Part shown: piece by piece, positions 16,319-24,575 of the stretch
How positions within the stretch are numbered: position 1 is the stretch's first letter
How the letters are laid out: each line of letters opens with the position of its first letter
Assembly (NCBI RefSeq): GCF_000484635.1
Contig: NZ_AXVM01000012.1
Coordinates: 1-37,935 of the forward strand
Origin: Comamonas badia DSM 17552
Lineage (GTDB): Bacteria > Pseudomonadota > Gammaproteobacteria > Burkholderiales > Burkholderiaceae_C
Reading direction: 5' to 3'
DNA: 37,935 bases
Position numbers and translations under genes: made by a program
The notes under the pieces: model-generated
Database searches by the model: none
Told to the model about the DNA's origin: nothing
The model's input: the letters and a program-made list of their open reading frames with translations, nothing else

Positions 16319-18487
16319 ATGAACCTCCCTGACCTGTCATTTTTGAACCAGGACGGCACGCACCAGGCGCCCGCCACGGCCCAGCCTGGACAAGCCACCG
16401 TGAATCGCCGCGGCGCCGACCGTTTCGAAGGCCCGATCGGCGAGGTGATAGAGCAGCTACGGACCGCGCAGCGCGAGCTGCAGGTGCAGAACAAGGAGCT
16501 GCTCTACAGCCAGCAGGTGGCGGAAAGCGCGTCCGAGCGTTTCGAGGCGCTGTTTGCCAGCGTGCCGCTGGCGCTCATGGTGCTGGACGAGCACGACATG
16601 GTGGTGCAGGCCAATGCGATGGCGCATCGCTCGTTCCAGCCCGCCGAAACCGATCGGCCACTGATCTCGCTCATGCCCTTCGTGAGCGACACGGATGCCG
16701 ACCGCGTGCACCGCGCCTTTGCCATCGCCCGCGTCCAGGGACGCAGCGACAGTTCCGAAGTGGTGTTCCGCATCGGGCGCGAGCGCCAGATGACGGGCGA
16801 CCTGCACATTGCCTACGCCGAGATTCCGCTGGCCCAGGGCGAGCCGCTGCGCCAGTTCCTGTGCGCCGTGATTGACCAGGGCCCGCTGCTGGCCGAGCGC
16901 AAGACGCTGCAGCAAAGGAACGAGCAGCTGCACGCCAGCGAAGAGCGGCTGGAGGCGGTGATCAACTCGGCGCTGGACGCCATCATCTGCATCGACCAGC
17001 ACCAGCGCATCACCGTCTTCAACCCCACGGCTGCCGCCCTGTTCCAGTGCCCGACGCGCGACGCCCTGGGCAGCCCGCTGTCGCGCTTCTTCCCCGAGCT
17101 GGACCGTGCACCCGCCTACGCCCAGCTCACCACGCAGGCGGCCCTGGGCGAAGTGCAGGCGCGCACCGCCGCGGGCCAGCCGCTGGCGGTGGAAGTGAAC
17201 ATGGCCTTCGAGCACCACGAAGGGCGCGTGACCACCACCATCTTCGCGCGCGACCTGACCGCGCACAAGCGCGCCGAGGCGCGGCGCAGCGAACTGGAAG
17301 GGCAGCTGCGCGAATCGCAGAAGATGCAGGCCGTGGGCACCATGGCCGGCGGCATTGCGCACGATTTCAACAACATCCTGCACGCCATCCTGGGCAACGT
17401 CGAACTGGCCAAGGCCGATGCCGAGGCACCCGCCGTCGATGCGCGCGTGCTGGAGAGCCTGCACGAGATCGAAAAAGCCGCGCGGCGCGCGCGCGACCTG
17501 GTGCGCCAGATTCTTGCCTTCAGCCGCAACGAAGCACCGCAGCGCAAGCCTGTTCAAATGGCCGAATTGATGCACGAGACCGAGCGCCTGCTGCATGTCA
17601 CGCTGCCACCCGGCGTCACGCTGCGGATAGAACCGCCCGAGCGCCTGCCGCCCATCCTGGCCGATGCCACGCAGGTGGAACAGGCCCTGCTCAACCTCTG
17701 CACCAACGCGGTGCAGGCGCTGGGCACGCAACCCGGGCAAGTCCGCATGCGGGCCCGGCGCGTGCGCCCGCAGCAGCGCCTGGCCGAGCGCCTGAACCTC
17801 GCGCCCGGCGCCTACGTGGCGCTGGACGTCACCGATGACGGGCCGGGCATGGACGCCGCCACGCGCGCACGCATCTTCGAACCCTTCTACACCACCAAGC
17901 CGGTTGGCCAGGGCACCGGGCTGGGCCTGCCCGTGGTGCATGGCGTGATGCGCACGCATGGCGGCGCCATCGACGTGCAGAGCGCACCCGGACAGGGAAG
18001 CTGCTTCACGCTGTACTTCCCCGCCGCGGAGCAGGAAGACCCGCCGCAGGCCGACACCCGCCAGCAGTACCTGCCCGGCATGCCCGCGGCGCAGGCCGCC
18101 GCCGCACCCGCACGCAAGCGCCACGTGATGTACGTGGACGATGACCAGGCGCTGGTGTTTCTGGTGCAGCGGCTGCTGGCACGCCGCGGCTACGAGGTCA
18201 GCGGCTTCACCGACCCGCAGGCGGCCACCGCCGCGCTGGCGCAGGACCCGGGCCGCTACGACCTGCTGGTCACCGACTACAACATGCCCGGCTATTCGGG
18301 CGTGGAGCTGTTGCGCGCCGCGCGCCAGATCCGCGGCGATCTGCCGGTGGCGCTGGCTTCGGGCTACATCACCGCCGAGATCGAACAGGCAGCGCTGCAG
18401 GAAGGCGCGCGCGCCCTGATCCACAAGCCCAACGACGTGCAGGAGCTGTGCGAGACGGTGGACCGGCTCATCGATGGCCGCCCTTGA
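16319..18487 (+). CDS. Soluble hybrid sensor histidine kinase with C-terminal receiver
   Basis: 722 residues with no membrane segment, so a cytoplasmic sensor. An N-terminal coiled coil (about 40-75) leads into two PAS-like domains (about 76-205 and 215-335, the second with AVINSALDAIICIDQHQRI). Then come the kinase core, with phospho-acceptor His348 in AGGIAHDFNNIL, and the ATPase domain with N-box LLNLCTNAVQAL, DDGPGMD, EPFYTTK and GTGLGL. A receiver domain at about 600-720 has Asp653 in VTDYNMPGYSG and Lys in IHKPND. Such HDFNN kinases often pair with NtrC-like or orphan regulators; no separate response regulator is next to it. ATG 16319 follows a GGCGCC-N6-GGCGCC palindrome without a clear ribosome binding site. 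Confidence 0.9.
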   Translation: MNLPDLSFLNQDGTHQAPATAQPGQATVNRRGADRFEGPIGEVIEQLRTAQRELQVQNKELLYSQQVAESASERFEALFASVPLALMVLDEHDMVVQANAMAHRSFQPAETDRPLISLMPFVSDTDADRVHRAFAIARVQGRSDSSEVVFRIGRERQMTGDLHIAYAEIPLAQGEPLRQFLCAVIDQGPLLAERKTLQQRNEQLHASEERLEAVINSALDAIICIDQHQRITVFNPTAAALFQCPTRDALGSPLSRFFPELDRAPAYAQLTTQAALGEVQARTAAGQPLAVEVNMAFEHHEGRVTTTIFARDLTAHKRAEARRSELEGQLRESQKMQAVGTMAGGIAHDFNNILHAILGNVELAKADAEAPAVDARVLESLHEIEKAARRARDLVRQILAFSRNEAPQRKPVQMAELMHETERLLHVTLPPGVTLRIEPPERLPPILADATQVEQALLNLCTNAVQALGTQPGQVRMRARRVRPQQRLAERLNLAPGAYVALDVTDDGPGMDAATRARIFEPFYTTKPVGQGTGLGLPVVHGVMRTHGGAIDVQSAPGQGSCFTLYFPAAEQEDPPQADTRQQYLPGMPAAQAAAAPARKRHVMYVDDDQALVFLVQRLLARRGYEVSGFTDPQAATAALAQDPGRYDLLVTDYNMPGYSGVELLRAARQIRGDLPVALASGYITAEIEQAALQEGARALIHKPNDVQELCETVDRLIDGRP

Positions 18488-19139
18488 CGCGGCAGCGCCC
18501 GTGCAGTGCCTGCACGCGGATGACGATGTGCTGGTGCTGTGCAAACCCGCCGGACTGCTCTGCGTGCCGGGGCGCGGAGCGGACAAGCAGGATTGCCTGA
18601 GCCGCCGCGCCCAGCGCCATTACCCGGATGCGCTCGTGGTGCACCGGCTGGACCAGGCCACCTCGGGCCTGGTGCTGATGGCGCGCCATCCCGCTGCCCA
18701 GCGCAGCCTGAGCCACGCGTTTGCGGCGCGCGCCATGGCCAAGCGCTACCTGGCCATCGTGCACGGGCACCCCCGGGGAAATGCCGACGCCGAGGGCTGG
18801 AGCACCATAGCCGCGCCGGTGATGGCAGACTGGCCGCGCCGTCCGCTGCAGAAAGTGGATTTCGTTCAAGGCAAGCCCAGCCAGACGCGCTGGCGCACGC
18901 TGCGCCACGATGCCGCCAGCCACGGCACGCGGCTGGAACTGGAGCCGCTGACCGGCCGCACCCACCAGCTGCGCCTGCATCTGGCGCACATCGGACACCC
19001 CATCCTGGGCGATGCGCTCTATGCCCCGCAAGCGGTTGCCGCCGCCAGCCCGCGCCTGCTGCTGCACGCCTGGAAACTCGGGTTTGCCCATCCGGCCACA
19101 GGCCAATGGATGCAATACAGCGCGCCGCCGCCTTTCTGA
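18474..19139 (+). CDS. RluA-family pseudouridine synthase
   Basis: 221 residues, shorter than RluC/RluD and without an S4 domain, similar in size to RluA or TruC. The catalytic motif HRLDQATSGLVLMA is at 57-70 with Asp60 as the nucleophile. KRYLAIVHG and LTGRTHQLRLHLAHIGHPILGD are further family motifs. It should isomerise a uridine in rRNA or tRNA; the target is not readable from sequence. ATG 18474 overlaps the histidine kinase end by 14 nt, so translation is probably coupled, although no functional link is evident. Confidence 0.9.
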   Translation: MAALDAAAPVQCLHADDDVLVLCKPAGLLCVPGRGADKQDCLSRRAQRHYPDALVVHRLDQATSGLVLMARHPAAQRSLSHAFAARAMAKRYLAIVHGHPRGNADAEGWSTIAAPVMADWPRRPLQKVDFVQGKPSQTRWRTLRHDAASHGTRLELEPLTGRTHQLRLHLAHIGHPILGDALYAPQAVAAASPRLLLHAWKLGFAHPATGQWMQYSAPPPF

Positions 19140-19200
19140 TGGACCAGAATGCAGGTGATGGCGTCGCCACAGCGCGCGCAGCACCCACCGCACGAACCGC

Positions 19201-20013
19201 ATGCCTTCTTCACACCTGACCATCATCACCGGCGCCTCCCGCGGCCTGGGCCTGGCGCTCGCCCGCCAGCTGCTGCAACCCGGGCAGACGCTGATTCTCA
19301 TCTCGCGCAGCACCCATGCGCGGCTCAGCGCCCCGCCCGGCGCCCGGCTGGAGCAATGGCAGCACGACCTGGCCGATGCCGCCCCCGCCGCCGCGCGGCT
19401 GCGCGACTGGCTCGCCGCCCAGCCGCCCGAGCGCCATGCCAGCGCCACGCTGATCAACAACGCCGGCGTGCTGCCCCCCATCGTGCCCCTGAGCCAGAGT
19501 GCCGACGCCACCGGGCAGGCGGCGCTGGCCAGCGCGCTGCGCGTGGGGCTGGAGGCGCCGATGCTGCTGTGCGCCGCCTTCCTCTGCGCCACCGGGCACT
19601 GGAAGGCACCGCGCAAGGTGCTCAACATTTCGTCCGGCCTGGGGCGCAGGGCGATGGCATCCACCGCCGCCTACTGCGCCGGCAAGGCGGGCATGGACCA
19701 CTTCACCCGCTGCCTGGCGCTGGAGGAAGCCGGCAAGCCGCACGGGGCGCGCGTCTGCTCGCTGGCGCCCGGCGTCATCGATACCGACATGCAGGTTCAG
19801 CTGCGCGGGGCCCAGGCGAGTGATTTTCCCGACCACTCGCGCTTCCTTCGCCTGAAGCAGGAGCACGCGCTGGCCAGCGCCGACGCCGCGGCCCAGCGCG
19901 TGCTGGCGTGGCTGCAGCGCGCCGACTTCGGCGCCGAACCCGTGGCCGACCTGCGCTCGCCCGATGCCGGCACGACCGCCATGGCCCGCCATGGCGGCGG
20001 CGCTGCGCGCTGA
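19201..20013 (+). CDS. SDR-family NAD(P)-dependent oxidoreductase (sepiapterin-reductase-like)
   Basis: 270 residues. The cofactor motif TGASRGLG lies near the N-terminus, followed by an ISRS segment that suggests NADPH. NNAG is present, and the catalytic Ser (NISSGLG), Tyr and Lys (YCAGK) are complete. The arrangement and the loop after VLPPI resemble sepiapterin reductase-like or benzil reductase-like SDRs. The substrate is unknown. It starts 61 nt after the pseudouridine synthase, and the next gene, a Crp/Fnr regulator, begins 43 nt further on, so the three may be co-transcribed. Confidence 0.85.
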   Translation: MPSSHLTIITGASRGLGLALARQLLQPGQTLILISRSTHARLSAPPGARLEQWQHDLADAAPAAARLRDWLAAQPPERHASATLINNAGVLPPIVPLSQSADATGQAALASALRVGLEAPMLLCAAFLCATGHWKAPRKVLNISSGLGRRAMASTAAYCAGKAGMDHFTRCLALEEAGKPHGARVCSLAPGVIDTDMQVQLRGAQASDFPDHSRFLRLKQEHALASADAAAQRVLAWLQRADFGAEPVADLRSPDAGTTAMARHGGGAAR

Positions 20014-20056
20014 GGCATCATCGGCGCATCGAACACAGTCACCCAAAAGACAGACC

Positions 20057-20776
20057 ATGGATGAACCCATCCTTACGATTGAAGAACGCGAGGCGATCAA
20101 CTCCGGTCGCTGGTTTTCCTCCCTCTCGCCATCGCTGCGACACGACATTCTTCGATGCACCTACGTCAAACGCTTTCGCGATGGCACGCTGATCGCCGCC
20201 CGCGGCGACATGGCCGAAGAATGGATCGCCTGCGCACGCGGGGCGGTGCGCGTGAGCTCCACCTCGCTGTCGGGCAAGCAGATCACGCTGACCTACGTGG
20301 AGCCGGGCATCTGGTTCGGCGACATCGCCATCTTGGACGGCGACCAGCGCACGCACGATACCTACGCGCATGGCGAGACCACCATCGTCTGCGTGGCGCG
20401 GGCGGATTTCCGCAAAATCCTCACGCAGCACACCGAGCTTTACGAAGCGCTGCTGCGGCTGCAGGCGCGGCGCATCCGCCAGCTCTTCGGGCTGGTGGAA
20501 GACCTCAACACCCTGCCGCTGCGCGCGCGCCTGGCCAAGCAGCTGCTGCACCTGGCGCGCAGCTACGGCGTGACCAGCCTGGCCAACGAGGGCGAAATCC
20601 GCATTGGCCTGCACCTGGCGCAGGAAGAGCTGGCGCAGTTGCTGGGCGCCTCGCGCCAACGCGTGAACCAGGAGCTCAAGGCGATGGAGCGCGAGGATGC
20701 CATCCGCATCGAGCTCGGCGGCCTGGTGGTGCGCGAGCGCGAAGCGCTGATGCGCATTGCCGAAAGCGCGCTCTAG
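20057..20776 (+). CDS. Crp/Fnr-family transcriptional regulator
   Basis: 239 residues: an N-terminal cyclic-nucleotide-binding fold (about 20-130), a dimer helix, and a C-terminal winged helix with recognition helix in ELAQLLGASRQRVNQELKAM (191-210). The phosphate-binding segment reads WFGDIAILDGDQRTHDTYA and lacks the Arg-Ser/Thr pair with which Crp holds cAMP. There is also no N-terminal cysteine cluster as in Fnr. Its effector is therefore unlikely to be cAMP or an Fe-S cluster. It may regulate the fatty-acid-like genes downstream, but this is only suggested by position. Confidence 0.9.
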   Translation: MDEPILTIEEREAINSGRWFSSLSPSLRHDILRCTYVKRFRDGTLIAARGDMAEEWIACARGAVRVSSTSLSGKQITLTYVEPGIWFGDIAILDGDQRTHDTYAHGETTIVCVARADFRKILTQHTELYEALLRLQARRIRQLFGLVEDLNTLPLRARLAKQLLHLARSYGVTSLANEGEIRIGLHLAQEELAQLLGASRQRVNQELKAMEREDAIRIELGGLVVREREALMRIAESAL

Positions 20777-20783
20777 AGCGCTT

Positions 20784-20837
20784 GAAAATTCATAGCTTCT
20801 CGCGCTCGCTGGACAATGAATTAAGGCATGAATCAAT
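20784..20837 (+). repeat. Small dispersed repeat, copy B (intergenic)
   Basis: AATTCATAGC, 27 nt, AGGCATGAATC in the 114-bp spacer between the Crp/Fnr gene and the phosphotransferase gene. The AGC-N27-AGGC layout and AT-rich flanks match copy A (3500-3553). The remainder of the spacer (20838-20890) shows no convincing promoter. Confidence 0.5.
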
Positions 20838-20890
20838 TGAAAACCCTTGGTTGACGCGCGCCAGCCACTCTCATTTTTGAATTGCCCGCC

Positions 20891-21976
20891 ATGCCCTCCT
20901 ACGATCAATTCATCGGCACGCGCCCGGTCTCGGGCAAGCAGGCTTTCGACACCGACGCGCTCGCCGCCTGGGCGGCGCAGCATGTGCCCGGCTTTGCCGG
21001 TCCGCTGCAGGTGGAGCTTTTCAAGGGCGGGCAATCCAATCCCACCTACAAACTCGTCACGCCCGCACGCAGCTACGTGATGCGCTCCAAGCCCGGACCG
21101 GTGGCAAAACTTCTGCCCTCGGCCCATGCCATAGAGCGCGAATACGCCGTCATGCAAGGTCTGGCGGGCACCGATGTGCCGGTCCCCAGGATGGTCGCGT
21201 TGTGCGAAGACGAATCCGTCATCGGCCGCGCCTTCTACCTCATGGAGCACATGCAGGGCCGGGTGCTCTGGGACCAATCCCTGCCCGGCATGAGCCCGGC
21301 CGAGCGCGGCGCGATCTACGACGCCATGAACCGCGTCATCGCCGCGCTGCACACCGTCGATTTTGCGAAGCAGGGCCTGGCCAGCTACGGCAAGGGCGGC
21401 AACTACTTCGAGCGCCAGATCGGCCGCTGGAGCAAGCAGTACCGCGCCTCCATCACCCAGCCCATCGCCGAGATGGACCAGCTGATGGACTGGCTGCCCG
21501 CCCACATGCCCGCGAGCGCGCGCGACGACAGCCGCGTCTGCATCGTGCACGGCGACTACCGCCTGGACAACCTGATGTTCCACCCCACCGAGCCGCGCAT
21601 CATCGCCGTGCTCGATTGGGAGCTGTCCACGCTCGGCCATCCGCTGGCGGACTTCGCCTACCACTGCATGAGCTGGCACATCCCCCACGCACTGGGGCGC
21701 GGCATCGGCGGGCTGGACCTGGCGGCGCTGGGCATCCCCGCGGAGCGCGATTACATCCACCGCTACTGCGAGCGCACCGGCATCGCCGACACAAGCAGCC
21801 TGCACGCCGACTGGAATTTCTACCTGGCCTACAACCTGTTTCGCATCGCCGCCATCCTGCAGGGCATCGCCAAGCGCGTGGAAGCCGGCACGGCCGCGAG
21901 CAGCGAAGCCAGGGCCGCCGGGGCGCAGGCGCACCCGATGGCGGAGCTTGCCTGGTCCTTCGCCCGCAAGGCCTGA
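20891..21976 (+). CDS. APH-family phosphotransferase (ACAD10/11-type kinase)
   Basis: 361 residues with the aminoglycoside phosphotransferase/choline kinase fold. The glycine loop region FKGGQSNPTYKL is at 44-55, the catalytic loop HGDYRLDN at 220-227, and the metal-binding LDWELSTLGHP at 241-251. This subfamily is nearly always next to an acyl-CoA dehydrogenase, as it is here (27 nt to the next start), and corresponds to the kinase half of mammalian ACAD10/ACAD11. In Pseudomonas putida a comparable kinase (LvaA) phosphorylates 4-hydroxyvaleryl-CoA. A 4-hydroxyacyl-CoA kinase activity is therefore a fair hypothesis. Antibiotic phosphorylation is unlikely. Confidence 0.88.
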   Translation: MPSYDQFIGTRPVSGKQAFDTDALAAWAAQHVPGFAGPLQVELFKGGQSNPTYKLVTPARSYVMRSKPGPVAKLLPSAHAIEREYAVMQGLAGTDVPVPRMVALCEDESVIGRAFYLMEHMQGRVLWDQSLPGMSPAERGAIYDAMNRVIAALHTVDFAKQGLASYGKGGNYFERQIGRWSKQYRASITQPIAEMDQLMDWLPAHMPASARDDSRVCIVHGDYRLDNLMFHPTEPRIIAVLDWELSTLGHPLADFAYHCMSWHIPHALGRGIGGLDLAALGIPAERDYIHRYCERTGIADTSSLHADWNFYLAYNLFRIAAILQGIAKRVEAGTAASSEARAAGAQAHPMAELAWSFARKA

Positions 21977-22003
21977 ACCCCTTTCATCTCCACGAGGAAA
22001 CCC

Positions 22004-23254
22004 ATGGACTTCGCCTACTCCCCCAAGACCCGCGAGCTGCAGAAGAAATTGACGCAGTTCATGGACGACCACGTCTACCCGGCCGAGAAGGAACACGCCG
22101 CGGAACTCGCCGCCAACACCCAGGCCGGCAAGCGCTGGACACCGCTCAAGACCATAGAAAACCTCAAGCCCAAGGCACAGGCGGCCGGGCTGTGGAACCT
22201 GTTCCTGCCGGTGGATACGGCCGAAGCCTCGGGCTACCACGGCGCGGGCCTGACCAACCAGGAATACGCCCCGCTGGCCGAAATCATGGGCCGCGTGCTC
22301 TGGGCCAGCGAAGTCTTCAACTGCTCAGCGCCCGATACCGGCAACATGGAAACCATCGCCCGCTACGGCAGCGAGGCGATCAAGGCGGAATGGCTCAAAC
22401 CCCTGCTCGAAGGCCGCATCCGCTCGGGCTTTGCGATGACGGAGCCAGACGTGGCATCGAGCGACGCCACCAACATCACCACCCGCATAGCGCGCGACGG
22501 CGACGACTACGTCATCACCGGCCGCAAGTGGTGGACCAGCGGCGCGGGCGATCCGCGCTGCAAGGTCTACATCACCATGGGCAAGACCGACCCGGAGGCC
22601 GCCAGGCATTCGCAGCAAAGCATGATCGTCGTGCCTGCGGATACACCTGGCATCACGGTGCTGCGCAACCTCAACGTCTTCGGCTACGACGATGCGCCGC
22701 ACGGCCACTCGGAAGTCATCTTCGACCGCGTGCGCGTGCCCGCCGGCAACATCCTGCTGGGTGAAGGCCGCGGTTTCGAGATCGCGCAGGGGCGCCTGGG
22801 GCCGGGGCGCATCCACCATTGCATGCGCCTGATCGGCCAGGCCGAGCGCGCGCTCGAACTGATGTGCCGGCGCGCCAGCAGCCGCGTCGCCTTCGGCAAG
22901 ACCATCGCCCAGCAGACGGTGACGCAGGAGCGCATCGCCGAAGCGCGCTGCAAGATCGACATGGCGCGCCTGCTCACGCTCAAGGCCGCATGGATGATGG
23001 ACACCGCGGGCAACAAGGCGGCCAAGACCGAGATCGCGATGATCAAGGTCGTCGCCCCGAACATGGCCTGCCAGGTGATCGACTGGGCCATCCAGGTGCA
23101 TGGCGGCGGCGGCGTCAGCGATGATTTCCCGCTCGCCTACGCCTACGCCAATGCGCGCACGCTGCGCTTTGCCGACGGGCCCGACGAAGTGCACCGCAAC
23201 GCGATCGCCAAGTGGGAGCTGGGCAAGTACGCGGACCGGCCCGCACGCGGCTGA
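22004..23254 (+). CDS. Acyl-CoA dehydrogenase, ACAD10/11 type
   Basis: 416 residues. [16 protein letters not shown] and [15 protein letters not shown] are signatures of the long-chain ACAD10/11-like group, and [19 protein letters not shown] and FADGPDEVH complete the C-terminal part. At the position of the usual catalytic Glu the sequence appears to have Asp391 (ADGPDEVH), as in this subgroup. Co-encoded with the phosphotransferase upstream; together they probably form a two-enzyme module that dehydrates 4-hydroxyacyl-CoA through a 4-phospho intermediate, by analogy with LvaA/LvaC and ACAD10/11. Ordinary acyl-CoA dehydrogenation is the alternative. Confidence 0.9.
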   Translation: MDFAYSPKTRELQKKLTQFMDDHVYPAEKEHAAELAANTQAGKRWTPLKTIENLKPKAQAAGLWNLFLPVDTAEASGYHGAGLTNQEYAPLAEIMGRVLWASEVFNCSAPDTGNMETIARYGSEAIKAEWLKPLLEGRIRSGFAMTEPDVASSDATNITTRIARDGDDYVITGRKWWTSGAGDPRCKVYITMGKTDPEAARHSQQSMIVVPADTPGITVLRNLNVFGYDDAPHGHSEVIFDRVRVPAGNILLGEGRGFEIAQGRLGPGRIHHCMRLIGQAERALELMCRRASSRVAFGKTIAQQTVTQERIAEARCKIDMARLLTLKAAWMMDTAGNKAAKTEIAMIKVVAPNMACQVIDWAIQVHGGGGVSDDFPLAYAYANARTLRFADGPDEVHRNAIAKWELGKYADRPARG

Positions 23255-23297
23255 ACCCCAGGTCCGCCACCGGCAAACACAGGCGGGCGCATCGCCC

Positions 23298-23303
23298 TAA
23301 AAT
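23298..23303 (+). promoter_or_regulatory. Likely -10 element of argD-argF
   Basis: TAAAAT matches the -10 consensus at five of six positions and stands about 58 nt before the argD ATG. No good -35 is visible. The leader it would generate contains the hairpin listed next. Confidence 0.45.
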
Positions 23304-23318
23304 GCCCAGTTTTCCCCA

Positions 23319-23342
23319 GCGGTCAGCGCATGCATTGACCGC
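23319..23342 (+). promoter_or_regulatory. Hairpin in argD leader
   Basis: GCGGTCA (23319-23325) and TGACCGC (23336-23342) form a perfect 7-bp stem with a 10-nt loop. It stands between the putative -10 and the ribosome binding site GGAGAG (23350-23355). No T-run follows, so it is not an intrinsic terminator; it could stabilise the mRNA or be part of a protein-binding site. Confidence 0.4.
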
Positions 23343-23360
23343 GCCCTTTGGAGAGCCTTC

Positions 23361-24575
23361 ATGAGCGCACCGATTGCTGCCGCCTCGCCCCACGTGATGA
23401 ACACCTACAACCGGGTGCCGATCGCGCTTGAGCGAGGCCGCGGCGTGCGCGTGTGGGACGTGAACGGCAAGGAGTACATGGATGCGCTCGCCGGCATCGC
23501 CGTCAGCACGCTGGGGCACGACCACCCCAAACTGGTTCCTGCCCTGCAGGACCAGGTGGCCAAACTCATCCACTGCTCCAACTATTACCACGTGCCCGGC
23601 CAGGAGCAGCTCGCCACGCTGCTGACCGAGCGTGCACGCATGGACAAGGCGTTCTTCTGCAGCACGGGTCTTGAGGCCAACGAGGCGGCGATCAAGATCG
23701 CCCGCAAATACGGCGTGGACAAGGGCATCGCCAAGCCGGTGATCGTGGTCTACGAACACGCCTTCCACGGCCGCTCGCTCGGGACGATGGCCGCCACGGC
23801 CAATGAGAAGGTGCGCAGCGGTTTCGGCCCGCTGATGGAAGGTTTTCTGCGCGTGCCGGTCAATGACCTCGCCGCGCTCAAGGCGGCCACGGCAGGCAAC
23901 CCCGACATCGTCGCCGTGATGCTCGAACCCATCCAGGGCGAAGGCGGTCTGCACCCGATGCGAGCCGAGTACCTGCAGCAGGTGCGCGCGTTGTGCGACG
24001 AGCGCGGCTGGCTCATGGTACTGGACGAAATCCAGTGCGGCATGGGGCGCACCGGCAAGTGGTTTGCGCACCAGTGGGCCGGCATCGTGCCCGACGTGAT
24101 GAGCCTGGCCAAGGGCCTGGCCTCGGGCGTGCCGGTGGGCGCGGTGCTGGCGCGCGGCGCGGCCGCCAGCGTGTTTCAGCCCGGCAACCACGGCACCACG
24201 TTCGGCGGCAATCCGCTGGCGATGCGCGCGGGGGTCGAGACCCTCGCCATCATGGAGGAAGACCGGCTGCTGGCCAACGCGACCGAAGTCGGCGCGCACC
24301 TCAAGGCCGCGCTGCAGCAGGCGCTTGGCGGCCTGCCGGGCGTGAAGGAAATCCGCGGCCAGGGCCTGATCATCGGCGTGGAGCTGGACCGCCCCTGCGG
24401 CGTGCTCATCAACCGCGCCGCCGCCGCGGGCCTGCTGATCTCGGTGACGGCCGACAGCGTGATCCGCATCGTGCCGCCGCTCATCCTCACGCGCGCCGAG
24501 GCGGATGAAATCGTGGCGCTCCTCACACCCGTGGTACAGGCCTTCCTGGCCGAAACGAGCGAGGTGAGCGCATGA
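23361..24575 (+). CDS. argD: Acetylornithine aminotransferase
   Basis: PLP-dependent class III aminotransferase, 404 residues, converting N-acetylglutamate semialdehyde to N-acetylornithine in arginine synthesis (family members may also act in succinyl-DAP synthesis). The PLP lysine is Lys251 in MSLAKGLASGVPVGA; the preceding LDEIQCGMGRTGKWFA and GTHGTTFGGNPLA-like segment (NHGTTFGGNPLA) are typical. CSTGLEANEAAIK replaces the more usual CNSGTEANE form, still compatible with PLP phosphate binding. ATG 23361 has GGAGAG upstream. The stop overlaps the argF start by 4 nt, so the two arginine genes are translationally coupled. Confidence 0.93.
   Translation: MSAPIAAASPHVMNTYNRVPIALERGRGVRVWDVNGKEYMDALAGIAVSTLGHDHPKLVPALQDQVAKLIHCSNYYHVPGQEQLATLLTERARMDKAFFCSTGLEANEAAIKIARKYGVDKGIAKPVIVVYEHAFHGRSLGTMAATANEKVRSGFGPLMEGFLRVPVNDLAALKAATAGNPDIVAVMLEPIQGEGGLHPMRAEYLQQVRALCDERGWLMVLDEIQCGMGRTGKWFAHQWAGIVPDVMSLAKGLASGVPVGAVLARGAAASVFQPGNHGTTFGGNPLAMRAGVETLAIMEEDRLLANATEVGAHLKAALQQALGGLPGVKEIRGQGLIIGVELDRPCGVLINRAAAAGLLISVTADSVIRIVPPLILTRAEADEIVALLTPVVQAFLAETSEVSA

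Noticed and set aside
20891-21976. Aminoglycoside resistance phosphotransferase
   Set aside because: The fold is shared, but the adjacent acyl-CoA dehydrogenase and the LDWELSTLGHP motif place it in the ACAD10/11-associated kinase group.
16457-22240. Minus-strand frames of 709 and 733 codons opposite the histidine kinase and the phosphotransferase region
   Set aside because: Shadows of strong plus-strand genes, without motifs.
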